DNA of 64,000 bases from Stropharia rugosoannulata (GCA_028532985.1 JANCIK010000003.1:382001-446000); one strand, 5' to 3'. Positions 11,977-24,445 are shown, counted from the first letter of the stretch. Notes: generated by a model from the sequence alone, not told the origin. Translations and numbers: made by a program.

Positions 11977-12898
11977 ATGAACGACTCCGGGAAAGACCTC
12001 TCGTCAGCTAATGGCCCCCAAGACGCCCCCGTGCCAACGCCACAGCCCACTAGTGCCTTCGAGCGCTGGCGTCGCAAGGCGATGCTCGTCACCGGCCTCG
12101 GTGTGTCAGAAGACGAACGTCTAGCGGACCTCAGGGCGTCGCATATCCATCACTGCGAGCAGAAGAAGGCATACCTCATGGAATCCAGTAATTGCGTTCT
12201 GCCGGATATACAGTTTCTCAGTTAACCTTCCCATCAGGCCCTATTGTTGTCTTCATGCTAAAGCAACTCAAGAGCGCAGGGTGCGAAGTGCCTCGTTCCA
12301 ACATTCTCTGCGCACCGTGCGACATGTCCAAAGCGGGCGGGTTCTCCCCTGATCCCGGGGCTGTGACGTTATGCGCTGGTCATTTCTTCAGCGAGCAGCA
12401 TATGGAGAGCACTATAACACACGAGCTCATGCACATGTACGACCATTGTCGCTTCAAGGTCGATTGGTCCAACCTTCGGCATCATGCCTGCAGCGAGGCA
12501 AGTATAAGTTGCGTCGTGCCGCCGCCGCTCCGTTTATTAACAACTTGCTTGCAGATAAGAGCAAATAATATGAGTGGGGATTGTCGGTTCTCACGCGAAC
12601 TGCGACGCGGGATTGTAGCATTCTCGAAACAGCATCAGGTAAGGAATGTTGGCGAAAGACATAAATATTCTGCCTGACATCCCGTCTCGGCAGGCTTGTG
12701 TGCGACGACGGGCCATAGAATCGGTTGCTGCGAACCCAGCATGCCCCAACGAAGCCGCAGCGGAGCGTGCGGTTAATGAGGTTTGGGAAAGCTGCTTCAG
12801 TGATACACGACCTTTTGACGAGGTAAGCTCCTTTCTACTCCCTGCATTTGGCGGCTCTTCTCATGGATGTGGCGCTCTACTTCCATCAGATATATTAA
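11977..12898 (+). CDS. ATP23: Mitochondrial inner-membrane protease/chaperone ATP23 (M76 family)
   Basis: Five exons: 11977-12187, 12238-12497, 12555-12638, 12694-12822, 12890-12898. They are phase-checked and give 230 residues. The zinc-metalloprotease motif [12 protein letters not shown] is intact. It is followed by [13 protein letters not shown] and a Cys-rich C-terminal region (CVRRRA, NPACP, CF) ending PFDEIY, as expected of ATP23. In yeast, ATP23 processes the Atp6 precursor and chaperones its assembly into the F1Fo ATP synthase from the intermembrane-space side. The second intron has a GC donor (GCAAGT at 12498). The last coding exon is only nine bases including the stop. The chosen ATG at 11977 gives a normal length; an upstream open frame in the same phase extends further, but ordinary ATP23 proteins do not need it. 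Confidence 0.93.
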
Positions 12899-13162
12899 TA
12901 CAAACACTGACGGTCGTAATGGATGGTTCTCGAAAGTATTTTTACTAGATCCAAAAATGGCATCTATGAAGTAGAGTTTAATCCTCGTTGTTGTAAGAGG
13001 AGAGAGATGGAAGACAAAATGCATATGTACCTAGGCCAGACTGGTATGAAAGTTGCATAAGGATGAGCGAATGCAGAGGAGGTGGAGGGAAAATAAAGAG
13101 GCTGGGCTGGCCACTTGGCTTTGATCCGCTCTGGGCTGCTTGCACGTGTTTGCTCTGTCGGA

Positions 13163-13172
13163 ATATAAAATG
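13163..13172 (+). promoter_or_regulatory. TATA-like box upstream of KNH-like gene
   Basis: An A/T-rich block containing TATAAAAT lies about 110 bp upstream of the ATG at 13278. Confidence 0.4.
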
Positions 13173-13277
13173 GAAACGTTAAGGCTAGGATGTCGACGAC
13201 GTACAGTGTTCCTTTCTCACCACTCCCCTTCACGAACCACCGCCTCACGACCTTCCCAATGTTCTCCAAGCTCAGGT

Positions 13278-14124
13278 ATGCATCCTTTCCGTTTTCTGCA
13301 CCTCCCACAAGCTTATCCAGTCCTTCTCAGTCTCGTTGCCCTAGTAGCGCCCCTGGTCTCGGCCCTCGTCCTCGAAACTCCAGTGAATCCCACGTCCGGG
13401 GGGCAGGTCACAATAAAGTGGACCAACCAGCAAGGCGACCCGTATGTGTCCTGTTTTTCTTTCTTTCTGGTCTCCTTTATTCAGTAGTCCCTAGGTCGAC
13501 CTGGTCTTTCGAGCTCATCAACCAGGTGTTCAACAATGCCTTTGCTATTCTCAACAATGTCGACCCATCGGCCAACAGCATTACCTTGACACTTCCCGTC
13601 GTACCTCCTGGGTATGTTGCTCAACTTATGACCTACCTGCTTGTGCTTAATAACGCCAAAAGTGACGGATACACGCTCGAGGCCGTGAACATTGGAAATA
13701 TTACTGATGTCTTCGCCTCTACTTCTGACTTCTCCATTGGCGCAGCTACTACCAGTCTCTCTAGCTCCTCATCCACCGCGACTTCGAAGAGCGCCAGCGG
13801 CACCGCCACTGGCAGCAGCACGACCTCGGTTTCCACCATGTCTTCTACCTGAAATTCCAACGTTTTGACTAAAGCCTGGTTTGAAATGATAGGACGAGCC
13901 TCACACCTGGTTTCTCGTCGGTAATTTCTCCTCCTTCTTCAACCCCTTCTGTAACTGGTTCTTCCAGCACCTCTGGATCTGGTACCAGCACAGGTGCAAA
14001 TTCAGCGGCGTCCACCAGCTCCTCTGCCGCTCTGTCGTCGCGCCTTGGCCTTTCTGCGCCTCTTGGGGGACTGACCGCAGCCGTTCTTTCGGCTGTAGCT
14101 GGAGCGGCAATGATCGCTCTTTAA
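13278..14124 (+). CDS. Ser/Thr-rich, Kre9/KNH-like GPI-anchored cell-wall protein (frame uncertain)
   Basis: Exon 1 (13278-13441) encodes a signal peptide with a hydrophobic stretch ending LVSALV. It runs into TPVNPTSGGQVTIKW, the start of a Kre9/KNH-like domain. Exon 2 starts at 13495 and continues it (STWSFELINQ, then ITLTLP, then GYVAQL), then turns into a Ser/Thr/Gly linker. The frame then meets a stop at 13852. Downstream, 13892-14121 encodes in another phase a further Ser-rich linker and a typical GPI-attachment tail (small residues, then LTAAVLSAVAGAAMIAL, stop 14122-14124). The natural intron would run from GT at 13828 to AG at 13891, but it leaves the frame out by one base. No other GT donor of the right phase exists. 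The gene is therefore either a one-base frameshift allele, an assembly error, or spliced in a way I cannot see. Confidence 0.65.
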
Positions 14125-17100
14125 AGATAGAGCATTTTTCCCTCGTGATCCGATGTTGAACGGTTAGGCTTCCTGTACATACCTCACATACCTATAGTTT
14201 TTCCCTCTTGATGTCTGGGACTTGCACAAAAATTTTAGATACCCTACTTTCCGTAGTAGATTTCTAAATTCTTATTCACGCACCCATTGTTGACCATTTA
14301 TTTACATCATTTTCACTGCATGACGCTTTTTACCTGTCATCCTCTTTAGCGACATGGCTGACCATGCGCTTGTCCACTCTTTTGTACTGCTGTGTATGCC
14401 TACACGTGTTATATACCTTTTGCTCCTCTGCGCGTTTAATCGTTGGCCACTTGTGCACTTATTTAGCTGCTCGAGTTGGGGGTATCTGGTAATGTAAGGA
14501 AAATAGGCATACTTACCAAGACAGCTTTCTGCCTCTTTCTGTGTTCAATTGTGCTGTCGAAGTGCTGCCATATCTTTGATTTTTGTCATAAGAATGCAGA
14601 TATCTTATTACCTTGAGGGGATAACGGAATAACCCTTGTAAAAATCAGATGAGAGCTGTCAGTCTCATATTCCAACAGACCGCTGAGTTTCTACCGCTTT
14701 AGGCGGGGTAAAATAAGGTCATTGAACTGTTATGAAATGATTGTTTTGGCAGGGCAGAATGATCATAATCATTTCGAGCGAAATGAGGATAACATACGGT
14801 CGACCTAGTTCAGCTCGTTCATCCCTTCTTGCGCTTTCTGATAGAAGGTGAATGTGTGAAGTGTACGAAGGGACGTCTTCCCTGTCTGTCAATTCCCACC
14901 TCGGGCTCATATGTCTCATGGCATCTGTGAAGTAGCCTTGCTGATCGTCGGACTTCAATATTGCGCGCCTTCAAAATAGATTGCATATATTCTGACCAGC
15001 TTCGGAGTGCCTATGTATAACTATATGTATGCTCAGCGCGTTCCTTGCTGAGCTCTGGTTCTCTGATCAGGGGATATTGCGACTTAAATCCGAGAGGCTG
15101 ACAGTGCAATCACCTTTGGGCCACGTCAACAATTGTAGACGCAGCTGCTCACCACAATCCGCACGATGTGCCCCCGTGCCTTCATAGGACAAATGTTTAA
15201 GCACACGCCGGAGTGAAGTATGTTCCCAACCGATTTCCCAGAAGACGCTCATTTACCCAGCGCGCGCCGCCGATGCTCTTATCGCGTGAGACAAATGGAG
15301 CGTACCGACGGCTGTTTGCAGCGCAGCTGCGTCTCCTCGCTAGCTGCAGAGATCTGGACCATCAACCACGCTGTCCATGGGTCCACAATACATACATTTC
15401 GCACCATTTTTGGACAGTGGCTCCACTCCAACTCCACCACCGCTCGCTGGATTGCCCCATGTGTACGATGTGTGCCGCTGTGCGTGCGACGGAGTACAGG
15501 ACTATGAAAAACCACACTGATTCCCCGCTTCATCTAATAAAAGAAGTCAGGAAAACAGGCTTCAGAAGCGCTATGCGCTGTGTGGGGATTTAAGGATCCG
15601 CTTCGGAAGCAGAGGGGCAACAGCTAGCAAGCGGTCAAAAGAAATACCAGTCTTTCGGTCAGAACGTGATCCTAGCCGCTTCATGTGCACTCACTATCAT
15701 GGGTATCACAGGATAAGGTGAGCACTGCCTGCGATCAAGCTAAAATCTAGTTGTAAAACATCGTAAACGGAAAATGGGATGACTTAAGAAGATCCTTTGT
15801 AGTGTGCTTGAAAATTGAAAGATCGCGCTGGATTAGTGAGTTGATCACAACATATCACCGAGGAGATTTTGGGAGATAGCTATTTGCGCCGCGTTGTTGA
15901 TTGATTGAAGAATGCGGCGCTCATCGAAAGGCTGGCGGTATATGTAAATGTACACCTGACATACATGACGTCGTTTGCTCACCCAGAGCTCCTCAATCTC
16001 AGCATTGAAGAAGTAGGAAGGCTGGGTTATCTCACGCTGTGCCACACCCACTAGAAAGATTTTATGGAATACACCAAGTCGCAAGAAGTACGGCGAAGGA
16101 ATGGAGTTTCTTGTGTCCTATCAGCGTCCTTTCAAGCCTTCGAATCAGTTCCGTTTGAAGCTCCCCGTCGTTTATTTTTGCGCCTATTGAAAGCGCCAAT
16201 ACGGCTACGCCCAGCTTGCCTGCCGGACGCTAGCCGCGAAGAGTGCGTTACGCCATTGTTTTGCTTCCAACTAGGTGCGCCTATCCGAATCCGGATATGG
16301 GGCATTATTTCCACGCCGCCGGACGATGACCTTTCATACGATGTGCTGGCATTGCAACCGACTGCTTCGAGAGACAAGGCAGTCGTGATTAACGTCACGC
16401 GGGAGACGACTGAAAACGGTGCTCACACTTGAAGCTTGAAGCATCCATGCTGTTTTTAGCATGCCGATTTGAGTCCCGGGCCAAACCAAGTACTCCAAGG
16501 CGAACTTGCTGGTTCACTCCGGCATGGAATCGATGTTATTCTTGTAGCCTGTAGCCTGAGTTATTATCTATAGATAGTTATTATAAGCTGCACATTGTTA
16601 TGATGACCACGGGTAGTTGTATTTTTTATCGGTGACATGTTTGATTTCTCTTTAAACAGGCTGACATGTTTTGATGGTATTAGGCAAATTTGGATGTTGG
16701 TGATCCGGACACTAACAAGTAAGAACGAGTAAAGCCTGTATGAGTGCATAGGTATATTGAACGCTTGCACTTAATAAGGCACGACTTACGGTAATATCAT
16801 GTTCTTCGTTGGCTCTTCGTATTGTTTGACACATCGGTAGATGATAATCTTGGTCACTGGACTTGTAGTGACATAGATTATCCACTTGTCAGCAGCGCTT
16901 CGTCACTATTTAAGCTTTTGGATAATTGCCTAAGTTATCGCGTCAGACGACACTGGCTTCAAAAATTGCTGTGCTATCTTGTGCCTCTGGAACTTATTTA
17001 TTGCATTCCGGCTTTCATTTTCAAGTCTGTTGAATACCGGGTCGGTGCAAGCTCGGTGAGATATATGCAGCAGTTGGACCAATTGTTCTCTCTTGGCTGA

Positions 17101-18863
17101 AATAACAAGGCAACTCTGGAATGATTATTGCTAAATGAAATAAATTATGCAGCCGATAAGAAGAGGAAAGAGTGCATGTCATACTGTAAGCAATCAATTT
17201 CTCCCTTTGCGGCTGCAAACCAACGCATCTGCACATTAACCCCCTGTCCAATTAATCTGGCATAATGCAAATCAAACCCTGGAAAGGTGTAACAAATAAA
17301 CTTACAGCGCTGCCATAGATGGCTTATAAGCTCCTATATGCGCGAGGAAGGCAACAGATGTAGGCACGGACAGTCCGAGATACATTTCAGCACTTGACTT
17401 CACGAAGCGACCCTACCGGAAATGTAAGCCTGCCTTAGAGGTTCAGAGCGCAGTCAGAGCAGCTCGAAACACCTGGTCAAGCGGCGTTCTCGGCTGGAAC
17501 GGAAATTATAAGAGGTGCAAGCTTTAGGTCCCCATTCTCTAAAGACTGACGAGATATTGATGTAGACAGAAGGTTTTGGGGGTGTCGTCTCCAGCTTGTT
17601 TCTTAATCTCCGTCAAGCCACTAGTATAGGTGGAGGGCGGCAACCAGGGAGAGAAGAGGAGAGAAGAGGCAGGATGCTCATTGAAGTGCCAAAAAATTGC
17701 CAAACGGACTGTGATGTCATCATCCATCAGCGCAACGAGTCGGCCATCGTGGACTCCGTCAGAGATTCGAGAAGAAGAGCGGTAGCCATCTGGGGCGGCG
17801 GCATGCGATCAGCTGGAATCGCGGAACGCACCTCTGCTTCTTTAGGGAACAGCAGATAACCATGACTGGTTGGTCAACTGGGGTGGAGTCCGTTGGATGG
17901 ATGGGGGAGTAGCAAAGGATATCTGGGCAACCCATTTCATAGAAGACGGAGGAAAAGAACCTCCGAGAGTGGGGACCTGTATACAAAGCATAGAGAGGGT
18001 ACAAAGCATGTTTGAACAACTCAATTGGTGCCTGGACAAAGGGATAAAAAAAATCCAGTGTCTCTGCATGTCTCGTAATAGCTGCTTTAAGCTATCGCAC
18101 CGATAGGTGAGCTCTTCGAAAGTACCTTTGAATGTGGTTTTCGCAGCGTGTAAGACCGAACAGAAGTGTGACAAGAGGGATACATGCCCGCAATTTTCAC
18201 GCTTCGGGTGATGGATCAAATTTGCCGCCTCTGGTGTTTATACACCAGCGGACAGATTTAATCTGTTGGACAGTCAATAGAAAGTGCCGTCGGCACAGAC
18301 GGTGCAGACTTGATATTGGGCATCATTCGAACTGGGAGTCGAGATGACACCTAGGCATAGTACAAGGTTTTCTCGTACAGCAGCTGGGCAAGTGATGAAT
18401 TCATTAGAAATGTTTCAGTGGATGGTTCGAAGTCAAGAGTTAAAACTTAAGACAGATTGCTTGACCGAGATGTGCCCAAAATAAGGTCGGTCTGACCGGG
18501 TGCAATAGAAGATGATCACGGACTGTCCATGAATTATCAACAGCACAAAAATTGAATTCCGTGAGTCCTGGCTTGCCGCAGTCCATGGCAAGTCCATGGT
18601 GAGGGCAATTAGCCTTGAGTGAATCGGAAAGCCGTCATGGATCCGGATCGGAAAACGTGACAGTATTACTGTAGTCGTCGCATCTAAAGTTTATGAAGCA
18701 ACGTCGGGATGGAGCCCGTGCTGAAAAAAAGACAAAGGGACGGGTGTGACTGAGACTGACAGTGCTCGGAGTGCGGACTCGGAGTTGCTGACGCAGACAC
18801 GTGAGGGGATTCGTGACGGCTTACCGAGCGACGTCAGAGGACGGGGAGAGGATTGCTATTTCA
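14125..18863. other. 4.7-kb gene-poor interval
   Basis: No gene supported. Scattered frames of 60-126 codons (15213-15593 plus, 16064-16432 plus, 17842-18219 minus and others) are not continuous through plausible introns and show no motif I recognise. Neither terminal repeats nor transposase domains were found. It may hold non-coding transcription or degraded elements. Confidence 0.45.
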
Positions 18864-19492
18864 ATGATACCTCGACTCACGTCTGCCTTCACTTCTCGTC
18901 TTTCATCTTCCCTCTCCTTTGCTTTCTTCTCCACAACGGCCTCCTCATCCGTACCCTCAGAGTTCCAGCGCCAGAAAATGAGCGTCAAGCAACTAGTCGA
19001 TGTTCGTCTTTTCCTCAGTCCATCTTGCACCGGTCTGCTTCACAGAGTCTTTTGCTAGAACGCTATTGCCGACAATAAAGTCGCCATCTTCTCCAAAACC
19101 TCTTGCCCTTTTTGCAAGCGAGTGAAGAAGCTGTTCGCGGACGAGTTCCCTGACGTCGAACCCAAGGTTTACGAGTAAGTCCGGGACCGGGCTAGCTTAT
19201 GCATGTTGCTAATGGTATCGGTAGGCTTGATCAAATAGAAGAAGGCTCAGCCATTCAACAGTATCTCCTGGAGAAGACGGGCCAGCGCACCGTCCCCAAT
19301 GTCTTCATTGGTGAGTCTCAACCCCACTTTCCCTGACATGTACCCTTACAGTTGTAAATTAGCTTCGCAGCACATTGGTGGTTAGTGACACACTTTGTTT
19401 GACGTCACTTTAAGCTAACCTTTGATACAGGAAATGACGATACCCAAAGTGCATTCAAGAAGGGAGAAGTTACTAAACTAATCAGGGCGTAA
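18864..19492 (+). CDS. Dithiol glutaredoxin with N-terminal presequence
   Basis: Five exons: 18864-19001, 19059-19174, 19225-19310, 19363-19380, 19431-19492. They are phase-checked and give 139 residues. The active site CPFC sits in VAIFSKTSCPFCKRVKKLF. Further glutathione-binding features follow: RTVPNVFI (the TVP cis-Pro motif) and IGGNDD. About 35 residues precede the domain; they are rich in Ser, Arg, Leu and Phe with almost no acidic residues, consistent with a mitochondrial presequence. A second in-frame Met just before SVKQLVD could make a cytosolic form, like the two forms reported for yeast GRX2. Its role is reduction of protein disulfides and glutathione mixed disulfides. Exon 4 is just 18 bases. 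Confidence 0.93.
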
Positions 19493-19896
19493 GGAAACGT
19501 TGGCCTCACTTCGCTACGCAGGATTGATTGGACTCCACTGTTCAGCGCTCCGCCAGCACGATTATGAATTATTTGTCGATAGACCCTAATGTAAAATTTA
19601 CATACCTGACTGACATTAAGGAGCATTGAATATTGGCTAAATGAGTATGTGATGAGTTACACTGTGCCAACTGGAAATCAAGATAAGGTGGTGTGCTTAA
19701 CATGAAATCTTATCAGTTACCTTTTTTGGGGTAGATGTCATGCCACGTCGGTTCTGCGGAAAACAGTGACTGGCCGAGTACTTTCTCCTAATCAACTTGT
19801 AATCAACTACAACCACTCATTGGACGCGACAACACCGCAGAAAAGCGCCATTACAGCTGGTCTGCACAACCTGTATAACAATTATCATATTTTGAC

Positions 19897-20613
19897 ATGG
19901 CACGCGCACACCGAGTCGCTTTGACCGCCACAATACTTGCGGTCGCATACTTCCTCACTTTTCTTGGGTACTTATCAGTACCGCTGTTAGATAGCAGTAT
20001 AGCTGAACAGCTGCTGCCTGTGGTACGCATATACTATACATCTTACGATCCTCTTCTCTCAAATCATGTCGAAAAACCAGTTACCTTGGTGGCTTCTCAT
20101 CTCGTTTGGCTCGTACTCCCTGTGGTCAATTGGAATGGGTTTGGTGACACTGAAGGAGTGCCCCGAAGCTTATAACGAGCTCCTTTCAGTGAGTCTTCTT
20201 TACTTCTCCCGCCCACCTGTCTCTTCTTTGTCACCCCGCGGTCCTGTTTGAAACCTTTCTGCATTTGTCCTTCGCGCCATTGCGAAGCCTTGTTTCGGGC
20301 TCTCACCCGTATATAGGAGGGTTGGACCAGTACGTCGTCACAGCGTGCTGTCTTTCATCTCCTTTAGGTGGCTGCAATTTTAACTATTTTCTGGGGTTAT
20401 CATAACGTTGTTCGTTCACTAGGGCGATCTTTTTTTTTAAAAAAATCTCTCTTTCTCCTCCTCGCAATATCCGCAAGTTCTTTACTGCATATACCTTGAA
20501 TTTTCTCATGCGCGCGCTGTACATTGACTGATATGCTGATGTTTTTATCTCTCATTCAGGAAATCACGGAGGCTAAAAATGACCTGAGAGCAAAAGGTGT
20601 TACTGTGGATTGA
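19897..20613 (+). CDS. DPM3: Dolichol-phosphate mannosyltransferase subunit 3 (DPM3)
   Basis: Three exons: 19897-20022, 20081-20188, 20560-20613. They are phase-checked and give 95 residues, the usual DPM3 length. Two N-terminal hydrophobic helices (about residues 7-30, then LPWWLLISFGSYSLWSIGMGL) are followed by VTLKECPEAYNELLSEITEAKNDLRAKGV, the conserved cytosolic coiled tail that in mammals binds the catalytic DPM1. It is an ER-membrane anchor of the enzyme that makes dolichol-phosphate mannose for N-glycans, O-mannosylation and GPI anchors. Intron 2 is 371 nt, several times longer than any other intron in the well-supported genes here. Confidence 0.9.
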
Positions 20614-22773
20614 ATGGACCCAAACTAAGTACAAGATGCCTGTACTGTGCATCAGCAACCCATGACATTACTTATTTATTGATTATTGCATCCATTTCAC
20701 GTTCGAGATAGAAGTTTTCTCTCGCATGAGAAGGTGGCCAACTTTGCCGAATGATGTCAAGTTGTCATCGGATGAACACTTCCTCAGTATGCTATTTGCA
20801 GTATTATTCGAGCGTTGCCGTCGCCCTACCCGATGATCTAACTGTTAAAAAGGTGTCTATTAGGTGTCCTTCGTGTCCAACTTTTTCCGTGTATGCCGTG
20901 CTTATCCTTATCCCGGTCAACCACTTGCTAAAAGCGCAGTATGTCATTACGCATCATAAGAGGACAACCAAGAATACTTTATAATCTTACTCTTATCCAG
21001 AGGCTCGACTGATGCCCTAAAGCGGCGCTGCGTCACAGGAATTTCCTTGGCGTGTTGCTATCTTTGATATTATGTGTCAACGGTCAAGCAAGCCCTGTCG
21101 AGTAACTTCAAGGAGCTACGTATGAGCAGGTATGGATGCAACCAAATCACGACATGTGTTTTCTCAACTTGCCAATGACATTCCTTGAAGAGCGCACAAT
21201 CAGTCAATATGCACTCTGCAACTTGAAATAACGACTACAGAGGACGTACGAGATGTGCTGCTTTGACGAACCCCGGACCCAAAATGGGTATAACGTAGGA
21301 GCCAATCTGCCTTTCGAAAGCGATAATATAATTCTCACAGTTTAAGGGTCGACACGATTTCAGAAAAATGTCCAACTCTTTTCTTGACTCATGATTTCCA
21401 TAAGGAAGTAATCTGCTGTGCTGATGAAAATGACAAATAATACATACCTCCTTTCTGTCCCTTTCGGTGAGTGGTTTGTCTCGGTTTGCACTGGTTCGTC
21501 TTCACTGATTGCAGTTTCATGAAGCCCTTTCCAGGATAGCCAGAATCTCAATTACAGTTGATCTTCGTCTGTACAAATCACATACGTAACCAGCCACAAA
21601 ACCTCGACTCTTTTTTTACTTGGTTTACATATACATATATGTAAGGCATTTTGAAACCACCGAAGCACCTCGGTGATAAAGCTACGTGATCCTCTCGTCT
21701 TTTTATCGGCTCCTATACGCTCATTTTCATCAAGTGGACAGGCCTCTGGTATAGGGTTTTTCGGCATCGTAGACAGCGTGGTCTTCGCGCTCAGAGCGTG
21801 TTTTGTGCTGTCATTTATGACGCACGAAAAGTTTCTTCCTCTCCGAAGATTTCAGAAGGCTGTAGTGCTGAGAAGCTTAGGGAAAATTTACAGACTATTT
21901 GAAGGTTATCATTCTTACACTCCAGCTGGAAGTTCGGAGAAGTCCTTCTCAGTGCAGTATGATTCGTAGGAGCCTTTCATGTTCTCACCCTCCGGCTAAA
22001 CGCATCCTAATCCACAGATTTTACTAATGACCATTTACAAACAGGTTACTAAGTGTGTTTGCGATTCCCGAAGATGACCGCTAAGGAAGAACTTAATTTT
22101 ACCCATGCAACTCATCTTCACCTGGCAACCTGGTAACAGTATTGGCCAAATGAGGATTGTATCATTATGATGCTGTGCTCAATGCAATCTGCTAGGCGAC
22201 GAGGCTTTATTTATCCTGCGGGAACGGATGAACCTACATATCTTACGTTCGAGTTTCCAATCAGTACATTTTAGGCGCCGGTAAGGGTGGATTTATTAGC
22301 ACCGCTGGCGCCCACTTAATTATGTAAGCTTGGTTGAACAGCACTTGTAAATGATTAATGACCCTGGAAGCTTGGAAGACTGGCTTTATAGAGTATAGTT
22401 TACCAACGCCTTGGACGACTTTTAACTTTCACAGGATATCCATGCTATTTATTCAAGCTTTAATATTCAATCGCTGGACTCCACAGGGCTCCATCTGTCC
22501 TACTCGGCATGTTATCCTCAGCGCTGTGTTTATACTAGGCTTGAGAATCATCATCGCGCGGACTCGATATCATAATCTAAATGCTCCACTTCAAAGCTTC
22601 GAACAGAGTGACAGGATGATTTGCCTCAGGACTTGCGCTGATCATCATGATTCTAGGTCGTGTTGTCAATGTTGACAAGGCGAGGCATGCGCCGTACCAG
22701 GTCACGCAGCAGCGGCACTGCGTGGTGAATTGAGAGCTTCGCCATTAGAAATTTCTGGTTCGCTTTTTAAAGC
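20614..22773. other. Intergenic up to KDZ-like element
   Basis: No supported gene in 2.2 kb. Frames at 21673-21969 and 22358-22675 (both plus) are isolated and show no recognisable domain. Confidence 0.4.
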
Positions 22774-22900
22774 GAACTCAGAAAGCGAACTTTAAAAGGC
22801 GAACTTGCGTGTTCAAGTTCGCGTTTGACCACGAAAGTTCGCTTTTTTCCGTAAGTTCACATTTCACATTCCGTTCATCTCAAGTTCACTTTCTCAAACC
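22757..22900. repeat. Left array of AAGCGAACTT/AAGTTCGCTT motifs
   Basis: Multiple direct and inverted copies of an AAGCGAACTT-like decamer occur, including a near-perfect palindrome at 22758-22778 (ttcgcttt, then aaagcgaa). Degenerate copies (aagttcac, aagttctc) fade toward 22900. Confidence 0.75.
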
Positions 22901-23103
22901 AAGTTCTCTTTTTGGTTAGACATTTATTATGTTTCTAATTTGCAGACCACATTTTCTTATTGTCAAGCAAATTCAGTGGCACGGCTACGTGGGCCGTGGC
23001 CATGTTGTGGCGCACTTGAGTGCTTGTTGAGTGGCACATTTGCACCGGCATTAGTATAAGTACCACTATGTACACATTCACTTGGTTCACATTAGCAACC
23101 ACC

Positions 23104-24445
23104 ATGTACTCTATTTCAGAAGTCTGCCAGCATATCAAACCGTCCATTCTTGAGTCATGTAGCTTAATTGACCTTGATTTTTTCATCCGCCTCTGTAAAG
23201 CCTTTAACACCGAAATCAGGCTTCACGTACCCGGAGACTCTGAAAGGCCACCACATAGTCTTCCAAATTACCTCCGAGTATTCATTAGTGAAGTGGCCAG
23301 ACTTGATAGTATTCTTGTTGACGGACTATGGACTGGGCTACAAGAACTTATTTGGGATACCAAGTATTACCCACGATCAAGCTTGACAGAAATAGAGAAA
23401 GCCCGGATCGATGAAGTTGGGGTTAGGCTCGCCACCACTACAAAATCAAGGCATAAGCTAGGTATTGACTTTAATTTGCCTTTTACAATACACTACTAAA
23501 GCGTCTAAATAAATAGCATCAACAATGTTTTATCCACCTAATCGTGAATGCTTGCACTGCCAGGGTGATTTAAAAACACCATCACGAATTCAAGTAACCT
23601 TGTTCTCAGCACAAACTGGATTGAATGCACGTCAAGGCTACTCGACATCATTCTCCTGTGATGGTTAGTTTAGAACAGCACTATGCATGATTCTTTAGCT
23701 AATATACATGTCAACAGCATGCAAAATTCGGTACTACCATAACTACTACACCCTTAATGATAATCGATATTATTATAACTCGACCATTCCAACATACATC
23801 CAAATCGAGGACCACGCTTTTGTCGAAGCTGAGCTTTGCGAATTCTACACAAGTCTCATGCTCTTTGCATGGGTTTCTTCGCAAAATTGTGCTAATATCC
23901 ACAATGCAGCTACTAAGCGGGCTGCAAATAATTCTTCAAAGCACAGCACCATTTCATCCGAGCAAGTTTTTCGTGCATTTATTTTGAATGGACTATTGCG
24001 AGAGTGCGCTGAAGAAAAGTCTATTCTTATCCTTCCCGAGAAAGGCGATCACAACAGCCGCTTAAAGAGCGCTATGGAACTAAGAACCATGAAGATTATT
24101 GAACACGGACACAAGGAGAAAATGCACGCCTGCAATAAGTGTGAAGTTTTAATTGATGGGCCTGGACATATGGGATTGCGTATGTTTCTATCTTCTTAAG
24201 TGACTATTTCTTACATGTGATTATACTCAGGATCTCTTCGTGCCTGTGTTACTGACGGGATCACATTGGGAAGACCTTGTTGCAAAGTGCACAATTGCTC
24301 GCAACCGCTGCCAACTAACCGAGCACATTACTGTATTGATCTTCGTACCAACGGCCCTTGTGAGCTGGAACTCGAGTACCACGGCAGAGACGGAGAACTA
24401 CAGGAGCAGTACAGCCTGGTTGTGAGCACTGGGGATGTGACATGA
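23104..24445 (+). CDS. CxC5/CxC6-like N-terminal part of a KDZ transposase (truncated)
   Basis: Four exons: 23104-23461, 23517-23663, 23718-24179, 24231-24445, phase-checked. An N-terminal helical region (residues 1-119) leads to a CxC5-like cluster: YPPNRECLHCQG, then FSCDACKIRYYHNYY. About 150 residues of the conserved mid-region follow (YIQIEDHAFVE, LMLFAWVSSQNCANIHN). Then comes a CxC6-like start: HACNKCEVL, VTDGITLGRPCCKVHNC, NRAHYC. After HYC (about 24337) the expected Cys pairs vanish and the frame runs through sequence that makes sense only on the other strand, ending at 24445. The DDE catalytic half is absent. Every intron upstream of the break is intact, so the truncation looks recent. 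An upstream ATG at 23068 is also in frame. Confidence 0.7.
24315..24443 (-). pseudogene. Antisense 5' gene fragment: promoter, leader and first ~35 codons of a GRF-like zinc-finger protein
   Basis: On the minus strand an ATG at 24443 opens a frame with CSQPGCTAPVV, then RVPAHKGRWYE. This resembles the start of a GRF-type zinc finger (Cys pair, then KGRWYE). The likeness ends at WYE, at about the same place (24338-24341) where the plus-strand CxC6 motif breaks off. Upstream on this strand is a pyrimidine-rich leader ending ACCACCATC before the ATG, and a TATA-like attatatca near 24550. It therefore looks like a gene's real 5' end rather than random sequence. The GRF assignment is from memory of the motif and is tentative. 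Confidence 0.4.

Noticed and set aside
15213..15593. 126-codon plus-strand frame overlapping two other long frames
   Set aside because: Three frames are open together and none shows a domain; likely base-composition effect.
16064..16432. 122-codon plus-strand frame and its antisense partner
   Set aside because: No recognisable protein family, no introns with matching phase, no promoter signal.
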